A stretch of 6,418 nucleotides of DNA from Planctomycetaceae bacterium. Its GTDB lineage: Bacteria > Planctomycetota > Planctomycetia > Planctomycetales > Planctomycetaceae. Shown in pieces: positions 1-5,554 of the stretch (within the stretch, counting starts at the first letter, position 1; each line of letters begins with the position of its first letter). The position numbers and the translations under genes were made by a program. Under the pieces are notes generated by a model. It was not told where the DNA came from, searched no databases, and saw nothing but the letters and a program-made list of their open reading frames with translations. The DNA lies in contig JALTOP010000144.1 in assembly GCA_027000105.1 (NCBI GenBank), positions 1 to 6,418 on the forward strand. Direction: 5' to 3'.

Positions 1-184
1 TCATCAGCCCGCCGCGACCATCAGGCCCTCCGTCTTGGTGCACTGAGAAAGTCGGGCCAATCTCCGCTCGAGGTGAAGCAGTGCGCCAACCATTAAACTC
101 CAGGCTACTCACCTGCTCTGCTGCCGATACCTCAACGCTACCGCATGTCATGGCGCACAATAACAGGAAGATTCGTCGCATCAT
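1..184 (-). CDS. N-terminus of a secreted protein, possibly carbon-nitrogen hydrolase family (partial)
   Basis: Sixty-one complete codons (184 down to 2) are open to the left edge, so the gene is cut off there. The start is well supported: tandem ATG codons at 182-184 and 179-181 follow a GGGAG ribosome-binding site (190-194) with a 5-base spacer. Residues 1-21 form a signal peptide: MMRR, a hydrophobic core (IFLLLCAM), then VSA before AEQ, a good signal peptidase I site. The mature start has the pattern NGWRTASPRAEIGPTF followed about five residues later by GGPDGRGGL. From memory, this GW-T-SPR-EI-P-F/GGPDGKG pattern opens the N-terminal domain of secreted planctomycete proteins annotated as carbon-nitrogen hydrolases. 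No catalytic residue lies in the window, so the family call is inference. The gene follows the RND gene on the same strand after 167 bases and may have its own promoter. I am sure it is a gene, much less sure of its family. Confidence 0.72.
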   Translation of the reverse strand, partial: MMRRIFLLLCAMTCGSVEVSAAEQVSSLEFNGWRTASPRAEIGPTFSVHQDGGPDGRGGLM

Positions 185-267
185 GTTGGCTCCCGTTTAC
201 TCGAACCGTTTTCATTACTTTTTTGTCAAACAGCAACTTTCACATCCGTCGACAGACAGGGCGTCGC

Positions 268-286
268 ATCGTACAAAATCGTACAA
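268..286. repeat. 9-bp direct repeat, ATCGTACAA twice
   Basis: ATCGTACAA occurs at 268-276 and again at 278-286, a 10-bp period that is close to one helical turn. A further GTACAA at 318-323 lies within the neighbouring tandem repeat. The function is unknown. A protein-binding site or slippage debris are both possible. Confidence 0.5.
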
Positions 287-300
287 GAAAGTGTGTCTGT

Positions 301-334
301 GCACAACAAGCGATGTCGTACAACGAGCGATGTC
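301..334. repeat. 17-bp tandem duplication
   Basis: GCACAACAAGCGATGTC (301-317) is followed directly by GTACAACGAGCGATGTC (318-334), matching at 15 of 17 positions. It lies just downstream of the RND stop codon, in the non-coding spacer before the next gene. Two adjacent copies of this length could be an old duplication or a pair of binding sites. The sequence alone does not decide. Confidence 0.65.
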
Positions 335-351
335 ATGGCACAGGCTGCTGC

Positions 352-3300
352 CTACGGACTTTCCGGTGCAGTCGGGGTTGCCTGTCTCTCTTTTTTTGTC
401 CCGTACTCGCCAAGAAAACGGAAGATGACAAAGAACGTAGGGACGAACAGCAGGGAAAATAGTGTCGCTGCACACATTCCACCCACGACCGCGTTTCCCA
501 CAGCCTGCCGGCTCGCTGCTCCCGCTCCACTGGCAATCAGCAAGGGGAGAAAGCCAAGAATGGAGGAGATCGCGGTCATCTGAATCGCCCGAAAACGTAG
601 GCGAGCCGCGTTGATGGCTGCTTCCTGGATTGTCTTGCCCTGTTCCCGCTGTTCGCTGGCAAACTCGACAATCAGAATGGCATTCTTACTGGCCAGGGCG
701 ACCAATAGCACGATGCCAATTTGCGTATAGGTGTTGTTGTCCATTCCGGAAATCGAGAGAGCGATCACCACTCCCAGTACCGCCAGGGGAACAACCGCGA
801 TCACAGCCGCCGGCATCGTCCAGCTTTCGTATTGAGCCGAAAGGACGAGGAAGACAAAGAGAATCGCGATGGCAAAGATTCCGTAGGGCGACCCGGCTGC
901 TTTTTCCTGATAAGACATTCCCGTCCACTCAAACCCCATTGAAGCGGGCAGGTTAGCCTTGGCCATCTGTTCCATCAGTTGCAACGCATCGCCTGAACTT
1001 TTTCCCGCGGCAGGTTCCCCATTAATTGAAGCGGTTGGATAAAGATTGTATCTTAAAATTGATTGTGGCCCGAGCGAATAACCAACCGAAGTGAATGTTC
1101 CCATTGGGATCATTTCTTCCTTGATGTTCCGTACATTCAGTTGCAGAATGTCTTCCGGGGAAACACGGAATTGATGATCGGCCTGCACACGAACCTGATA
1201 GGTTCGCCCAAACGTGTTGAAATCGTTGACATAAGAAGAACCGAGGTACGCCTGCAGGGTTCCAAAAACGTCGTTCAGTGGAATATCCATCGTCTTTACT
1301 TTTGTCCGATCAATATCTGCAAACAGCTGGGGAACACTGGCGCGGAATGTTGTTGAAAGTGCAGTCAAACCCGACTGACTGTTTCCGGCTTCGACCATCC
1401 TGGTTACCACCGCTCCCAATTCTTCGAGTCCGACATTTCCTCGATCCTGAATTTGCATCTGGAATCCACCAGCGTTCCCCAAGCCGTCTATCGGTGGCGG
1501 AACAAAGGCAATCGCGAGAGCGGACTGTATTTGTGCAAGCTTCACTCTCAAATGTTTGACAATCGCGTCTTGTCGTTCTTCCGGTTTTGTGCGCTTATCC
1601 CATGGCTTGTAGATCACAATGGCCATTGCTGTATTCGAAGCGCTGGTCGAACTCAACATCGAATATCCGCTGATTGTCAACCAGCTTTCCACGCCGGGGG
1701 TTTGGCGAATCACTTCATCGACCTGCTCCATCACCGAGTTGGTTCTTTCCAGGGAAGCCGCGTCGGGAAGTTGCACATTCAGAAAACAGTATCCCTGGTC
1801 TTCGGTCGGCAAAAAGCCTGTGGGCAACGAAGTGAACCCCCAGCCTGTCAAAAAGACCAATCCGAAAAACAGAACCAGAACCATAAAGACACGCCGAACG
1901 AACAAACGGGCGATTGATGAATAGGCTCCCGTCAATGAATCGAACAGTCGATTAAAACCGCGAAAGAAGAAGTTCTTTTTCTTTGGAGAAGGTCGCATCA
2001 AAATCGCACATAAAGCCGGGCTTAGTGTCAGGGCGTTAATCGAGCTGATGACCACTGCCCCCGAAATGGTCAATGCGAATTGCCGATACAGTTGCCCGGT
2101 AATGCCGCCCATAAACGCGGTCGGCACAAACACGGCAAGCAGCACCAGTGTTGTTGCAATCACCGGTGCGGTCACCTCTTCCATCGCCCTGATTGCTGCT
2201 GCACGGGAATCCAGACCGGCATCGATATGCCTGGCTGTATTTTCAACAACGACAATCGCATCGTCCACCACAATTCCAATCGCCAGGACAATTCCGAACA
2301 GCGTAATCATATTGACAGAAAAACCGATCCCGGACATGATCGCGAACGTTCCAATCAGCGAAACAGGAATTGCCGCACAGGGAACCAAAGTCGTTCGCCA
2401 GTCCTGTAGAAAAATGAAGATGACCAACACCACCAGGCCAATCGCCTGAAACAGGGTGGTATAGACTTCTTTGATTGATGCGGTCACAAATGCGGTTGAG
2501 TCGAACGGAATGCTGTATTCAATACCCTGCGGGAATGTTTTGCTCAGTTCCTTCATCTTTGCTCTGATCCCGTCGGCGACTTCCAGCGCATTGGCTCCGG
2601 GCAACTGATAGATCGAAATCGAAGTACTTGGTTTCCCCTTGAATTTCGAAGCATATTTGTACTCTCTGGCTCCCAACTCCACTCGTGCGACATCCTTGAT
2701 TCTTGTTAACCGTCCCCCTTCAGCCGTTTTGATGATCAACTCTTCAAACTGTTTGACATCTTCCAGGCGTCCCAACGTATTGACGGTGAATTCAAATGCG
2801 GTTCCTTTGGGAGCAGGTGGCTGCCCGATTCGCCCCGCAGCAACCTGCACGTTCTGTTCCTGAATGGTGCGAATGACGTCTTGTGTGGTGACATCGCGAG
2901 CTTTCAGCTTTCTGGGATCGAGCCAGACGCGCATACTGTAATCAGCCGCTCCGAAGATTGTTACTTCCCCAACACCCTCGATTCGCCCGAGTTCGTCTTT
3001 GAGGCGAATCGTTGCAAAGTTGCTTAAGTAGAGAGAATCGAACTCGGGTTTTTCGGAGGTCAACGCGATAAATTGCAGAATCGACGTTGACTTCTTTTTT
3101 GTCGTAATCCCCTGCCTTCTGGCATCTTCAGGAAGCTTGGGCTCTGCAATGGCAACACGGTTTTGCACCAGGACGGTTGCCATGTCCAAATCGACACCGA
3201 TATCGAACGTTATCGTCAATGAATACGTTCCGTCGTCTGCACTGACGGACGACATATAGAGCATTCCTTCAACGCCATTGACTTCCTGCTCGATCGGAGC

Positions 3301-3486
3301 AGCGACCGTTTCCGCAATGACCTTCGCATTCGCTCCCGGGTAGATAGCGTTCACGACAACAGTTGGCGGCGTTACCTGTGGGAATTTTTCAACCGGCAGT
3401 GAGCTTTGAGAAACAGCTCCTGCAATGATGAGAACGATGGAAATCACCGAGGCAAAAATGGGCCGACTGATAAAAAACCGAGACAT
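352..3486 (-). CDS. RND-family efflux transporter, HAE1 (AcrB-like) inner-membrane subunit
   Basis: This is the proton-driven inner-membrane pump of a tripartite RND exporter, 1044 residues, a normal family length. It begins MSRFFISRPIFASV, the typical opening of HAE1 proteins. Twelve membrane helices fit the sequence (about 9-25, 341-361, 366-386, 393-415, 441-461, 469-496, 533-554, 868-885, 891-914, 918-943, 969-989, 995-1025), with two large periplasmic loops after helices 1 and 7. The proton relay is intact: two aspartates at 408-409 in GIVVDDAIVVVEN, lysine 934 in ALASKNAILIVEF and arginine 966 in RFRAIQMT, matching AcrB D407/D408, K940 and R971. I chose the ATG at 3486 over a TTG at 3501 because AGGA (3492-3495) sits 5 bases upstream of it and the longer form adds five unusual residues. 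The adaptor gene ends 68 bases upstream, so the two form an operon. Multidrug export is the default guess; substrates are unknown. Confidence 0.97.
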   Translation of the reverse strand: MSRFFISRPIFASVISIVLIIAGAVSQSSLPVEKFPQVTPPTVVVNAIYPGANAKVIAETVAAPIEQEVNGVEGMLYMSSVSADDGTYSLTITFDIGVDLDMATVLVQNRVAIAEPKLPEDARRQGITTKKKSTSILQFIALTSEKPEFDSLYLSNFATIRLKDELGRIEGVGEVTIFGAADYSMRVWLDPRKLKARDVTTQDVIRTIQEQNVQVAAGRIGQPPAPKGTAFEFTVNTLGRLEDVKQFEELIIKTAEGGRLTRIKDVARVELGAREYKYASKFKGKPSTSISIYQLPGANALEVADGIRAKMKELSKTFPQGIEYSIPFDSTAFVTASIKEVYTTLFQAIGLVVLVIFIFLQDWRTTLVPCAAIPVSLIGTFAIMSGIGFSVNMITLFGIVLAIGIVVDDAIVVVENTARHIDAGLDSRAAAIRAMEEVTAPVIATTLVLLAVFVPTAFMGGITGQLYRQFALTISGAVVISSINALTLSPALCAILMRPSPKKKNFFFRGFNRLFDSLTGAYSSIARLFVRRVFMVLVLFFGLVFLTGWGFTSLPTGFLPTEDQGYCFLNVQLPDAASLERTNSVMEQVDEVIRQTPGVESWLTISGYSMLSSTSASNTAMAIVIYKPWDKRTKPEERQDAIVKHLRVKLAQIQSALAIAFVPPPIDGLGNAGGFQMQIQDRGNVGLEELGAVVTRMVEAGNSQSGLTALSTTFRASVPQLFADIDRTKVKTMDIPLNDVFGTLQAYLGSSYVNDFNTFGRTYQVRVQADHQFRVSPEDILQLNVRNIKEEMIPMGTFTSVGYSLGPQSILRYNLYPTASINGEPAAGKSSGDALQLMEQMAKANLPASMGFEWTGMSYQEKAAGSPYGIFAIAILFVFLVLSAQYESWTMPAAVIAVVPLAVLGVVIALSISGMDNNTYTQIGIVLLVALASKNAILIVEFASEQREQGKTIQEAAINAARLRFRAIQMTAISSILGFLPLLIASGAGAASRQAVGNAVVGGMCAATLFSLLFVPTFFVIFRFLGEYGTKKERQATPTAPESP

Positions 3487-3491
3487 GGCAT

Positions 3492-3495
3492 TCCT
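3492..3495 (-). promoter_or_regulatory. Ribosome-binding site deciding the RND start
   Basis: On the minus strand the bases read GCAGGAATGCC directly before the ATG at 3484-3486, which places AGGA 5 bases from the start. The alternative TTG start (3499-3501) lies upstream of this motif and has no purine-rich sequence of its own. This favours the ATG. Confidence 0.65.
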
Positions 3496-3543
3496 GCTCA
3501 ACTATTGAAATAATAACAACCTGAAACCGCTTGCGAGATGCCT

Positions 3544-3564
3544 TGAACAACGGGTCATTGTTCA
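3544..3564 (-). promoter_or_regulatory. Intercistronic hairpin over the adaptor stop codon
   Basis: A perfect 7-bp inverted repeat, TGAACAA (3544-3550) and TTGTTCA (3558-3564), is separated by 7 bases. In the mRNA the stop codon of the adaptor (3555-3557) opens the loop. No T-tract follows, so it is not a standard terminator. Possible roles are setting the ratio of adaptor to pump, mRNA processing or protection of the upstream cistron, or none. The stem is A/T-rich and only moderately stable. Confidence 0.4.
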
Positions 3565-5012
3565 GCTTTTTGTGATGGCGAATCGGGTGATTGCTGCTGT
3601 TCTGTTTCACCATCATCCGGTTCTGCATGATCCGGTTCCGCATTGAATTTCAGCGTAGTCGATTCCGCCTCTACTTTACTGCCGGGACGGGCTCGCTGGA
3701 TTCCATCGATCACAACGCGATCATCCGCTTCAAGCCCCTGTCTGACGACGATCAATTCTCCATACTTCTCCCCCAAAGCGACGTTCTTTCGGATCACCTT
3801 TTTCTCATCATCCAGCAAAAGCAGATACGCACCGGACTGATCACGCCCAATTGCCTTTTCGGGAACGAGCAGCGCATTTTTCAATTCTCCAATTGGTACA
3901 CGAATACGAACAAACAATCCGGGGAACAATTGATTCGACGGGTTTTTGAATACCGCCCGCAACTTCAATGTGCCGGTTCGCTGGTCAACTCCTTCCTGAT
4001 CGATATAGTCCAGGTGTCCCTCGAACGGAAAGCCATCATCTCCGGCCCGCTGTAAAAAGGCTTTTGTGTTTTTGTAATCATATTCACCATTTTCGCCTTC
4101 CTTTTTTTTCTGTTTATCAACAAGGGATAGAAGACGTCTTTCATCGATATTGAAGTTCGCCCAGATCGGGTCTTGTTGGATGATTGTCGCCAGGTGGGTT
4201 CCACCTTCAACCAGATTCCCGATCTTGACCTGTGAGTTTGTTATACGACCGGAAATCAATGCTTTGACCTCTGTGTAGGAAAGGTTCAGTTCCGCTTCCT
4301 GGAGTGATGCCTGTGCTCTGGCCACGTTTGCGGCCGCTTTTTCCTTGTCGGCAATCGCCGCATCAATTGCCGCCTGGGCTTGAAGGCGTTCTGCGAGTGC
4401 GCCATCACGAATCGCTTTCGCTTCTTCCCACACACTTTTCGAAACGACGTTCTCCCGATAAAGCTGTTCCTGTCTTTGGAACTCCGATTCGCTTGCCCCG
4501 ACTTTTACTTCAGCCGCAGTCAAATCAGCTTTTTTCACTTTAATTGTGGCAATCGCGGACTGAAGCTCCGCATTCGCGGCAACCAACTCTGCCTTTGCTT
4601 CATCACGAATGGCAACATATTCATCTTTTTCAATGACGTACAGCACATCCCCCGCTTTTACATCTTTGCCCGGCTCGAATTTGATCTGTTGCAGAACTCC
4701 CTGCACACGCGCCCGAACTTCAGAGCGGCCAACCGCTTCTGTCTGTCCATTCTCCTCCAGGAAAATGCCGACTGTCTGATGGACAGGTTTGGCAATCGTG
4801 ACCTTGGGAGGTGGAGGCGGTTGATAAACATTCGGCTTCTGACAACCGTTGGCACATAAAGTTGCCAGGGTCAGGCTCAAACAGAAACACCACGATTCAA
4901 CGTGAATCATGCGAGTAGCCGCGACAGGACTGAAGGAGCTTCCATCTTCATTCATGGCTTGAAACATGTTCTGGGATACTTGCAATAGAGATTTTGTGAA
5001 AGGCTTGAACAT
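3555..5012 (-). CDS. RND efflux periplasmic adaptor (membrane fusion protein, HlyD/AcrA-like)
   Basis: This adaptor would link the RND pump to an outer-membrane channel. As given it has 485 residues. In order: an N-terminal export region; CQKPN at 57 followed by five prolines (65-69); the first half of the lipoyl domain (about 95-130, with VRARVQGVL and VKAGDVLYVIE); a long Ala/Glu/Lys-rich alpha-helical hairpin (about 132-243); the second lipoyl half (about 247-278, with ISGRITNSQVKIGNLVEGG); a beta-barrel (about 281-390, with DPIWANFNIDERRL and LFPGLFVRIRVPIG); a membrane-proximal domain (to about 460) and an acidic, Gln-rich tail. The start is uncertain. ATG 5012 has no visible Shine-Dalgarno and puts 34 extra residues before MIHVESWCFCLSL; starting at ATG 4910 (residue 35) gives a compact signal peptide ending LCANGC, a loose lipobox that could make Cys57 the lipidated residue. 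It is first in the operon with the RND gene. Confidence 0.94.
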   Translation of the reverse strand: MFKPFTKSLLQVSQNMFQAMNEDGSSFSPVAATRMIHVESWCFCLSLTLATLCANGCQKPNVYQPPPPPKVTIAKPVHQTVGIFLEENGQTEAVGRSEVRARVQGVLQQIKFEPGKDVKAGDVLYVIEKDEYVAIRDEAKAELVAANAELQSAIATIKVKKADLTAAEVKVGASESEFQRQEQLYRENVVSKSVWEEAKAIRDGALAERLQAQAAIDAAIADKEKAAANVARAQASLQEAELNLSYTEVKALISGRITNSQVKIGNLVEGGTHLATIIQQDPIWANFNIDERRLLSLVDKQKKKEGENGEYDYKNTKAFLQRAGDDGFPFEGHLDYIDQEGVDQRTGTLKLRAVFKNPSNQLFPGLFVRIRVPIGELKNALLVPEKAIGRDQSGAYLLLLDDEKKVIRKNVALGEKYGELIVVRQGLEADDRVVIDGIQRARPGSKVEAESTTLKFNAEPDHAEPDDGETEQQQSPDSPSQKAEQ

Positions 5013-5079
5013 TGCAGAGGGATATCGGTTTGGTTGCAGCGGTCAGAATGAACCAACCGCGACCGGATATTCCTGTCAG

Positions 5080-5107
5080 ATCATTGAAACACTCTTATCA
5101 TTGAAAC
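5080..5107. repeat. 11-bp direct repeat upstream of the efflux operon
   Basis: ATCATTGAAAC occurs perfectly at 5080-5090 and 5097-5107, a 17-bp period. On the minus strand it reads GTTTCAATGAT twice, 68-95 bases upstream of the ATG at 5012. Two identical half-sites on the promoter side of an efflux operon are what a regulator-binding site can look like. No regulator gene is in the window to support this. Confidence 0.5.
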
Positions 5108-5365
5108 GCCTTCAAGGGGAAACCGCAAAGGCAAAAGAAAAGCTCTCTGAAAACTGCCGTACCGAACGATTCTGACCGCTCTTTGAGCTGAAATCAAGAA
5201 ACTCCGCTTTGTCCCATACAGAATTGTGGAGAATGTTTCGAGGTTCTTGAGGTTCCTGTTGAAACAGCCATTGAAAAGACCGCGAAAATCCATTCCGTGG
5301 TTCTCCTGGTATTAACCACTGCAGTTGTGCGGTATACGGGCAAGCTGGCACATCGAAAATGAACC

Positions 5366-5394
5366 ATGACAAACGAACACATAATTGCTACAAT
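5366..5394 (+). promoter_or_regulatory. Sigma70-type promoter for the four-helix protein gene
   Basis: ATGACA (5366-5371, 5 of 6 to TTGACA) is followed after exactly 17 bases by TACAAT (5389-5394, 5 of 6 to TATAAT), with TGC just before it as an extended -10. Transcription would begin near 5401, leaving a leader of about 150 bases before the ATG at 5555. Planctomycete promoters are not well fixed, so this is a consensus match only. Confidence 0.5.
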
Positions 5395-5398
5395 CCAC

Positions 5399-5419
5399 CT
5401 GACAATAATTTTCTGTCAG
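5399..5419. promoter_or_regulatory. Inverted repeat over the predicted transcription start (operator candidate)
   Basis: CTGACA (5399-5404) and TGTCAG (5414-5419) form a perfect 6-bp dyad around 9 A/T-rich bases. It begins 4 bases after the -10 element, so a bound protein would block initiation. The 8-mer CTGTCAGA at 5413-5420 recurs at 5073-5080, next to the direct repeat on the efflux side, which hints at a shared regulator. Confidence 0.35.
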
Positions 5420-5542
5420 AGCGTGAGATCGCAAAACTGAGCCCACAGATGATCGGTAGAAACTTCCCATGAACGCGTTGGGTTGCTACGCTGATCCCCC
5501 ATGACGGAAGCACACGCCGGGCGGGTCTCGTTAGTTTAATCC

Positions 5543-5549
5543 GGGAGGT
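5543..5549 (+). promoter_or_regulatory. Strong ribosome-binding site
   Basis: GGGAGGT lies 5 bases before the ATG at 5555, close to the ideal Shine-Dalgarno. It is the strongest such site in the window and fixes the start of the downstream gene. Confidence 0.8.
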
Positions 5550-5554
5550 CAGTA

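Larger units (their letters stand above)
185..351. other. Intergenic spacer with short repeats, no gene seen
   Basis: This spacer separates the RND stop codon from the next minus-strand start. It contains a 17-bp imperfect tandem repeat (301-334) and a 9-bp direct repeat (268-286), so GTACAA occurs at 271, 281 and 318. A perfect TTGACA reads on the minus strand at 224-229, but I find no matching -10 element 16-18 bases downstream. No hairpin followed by a T-tract is visible after the RND stop, so a Rho-independent terminator is not evident. Open frames crossing this stretch on the plus strand are antisense to the genes on both sides and look spurious. Confidence 0.6.
5013..5554. other. Divergent intergenic region with regulatory motifs, no convincing gene
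   Basis: This 542-base region separates the leftward efflux operon from the rightward membrane-protein gene. Open frames here on either strand are short, lack ribosome-binding sites and show no protein-like pattern. I see an 11-bp direct repeat (5080-5107), a third partial copy CATTGAAA at 5269-5276, a 9-bp near-perfect tandem repeat (5240-5257), a sigma70-type promoter (5366-5394) and an inverted repeat (5399-5419). No good promoter for the efflux operon was found by eye on the minus strand. I see no tRNA-like fold. Confidence 0.6.

Noticed and set aside
202..229. Perfect TTGACA on the minus strand (224-229) as a promoter for the left-edge gene
   Set aside because: The expected -10 position reads GTTCGA or TTCGAG, with almost no match to TATAAT at 16-18 base spacing.
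252..300. Inverted repeat ACAGACA/TGTCTGT
   Set aside because: Only 7 bp with a 35-base loop; compatible with chance and with no supporting context.
343..354. AGGC-TGCT-GCCT hairpin at the RND stop codon as a terminator
   Set aside because: The stem is only 4 bp and no T-tract follows on the minus strand.
81..462. Two overlapping plus-strand open frames of about 110 codons
   Set aside because: They are antisense to the left-edge gene and the end of the RND gene, lack ribosome-binding sites, and have arginine/cysteine-rich sequence typical of spurious frames.
2048..2449. Plus-strand open frame of 133 codons inside the RND gene
   Set aside because: It is the reverse complement of the conserved RND helices 2-6, rich in Thr/Ser/Ile as expected for a shadow frame.
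5307..5318. TGGT-ATTA-ACCA dyad in the divergent region
   Set aside because: A 4-bp dyad is too short to support a claim.
5185..5360. Plus-strand frame ending AIEKTAKIHSVVLLVLTTAVVRYTGKLAHRK that looks like a small membrane protein
   Set aside because: It has no ATG start between its preceding stop codon and the hydrophobic part and no Shine-Dalgarno, so it is probably a chance frame.
5112..5372. Minus-strand frames of 70-86 codons upstream of the adaptor, possibly a regulator
   Set aside because: No helix-turn-helix or other recognisable pattern, no ribosome-binding site, and low-complexity Phe/Ser/Arg composition.
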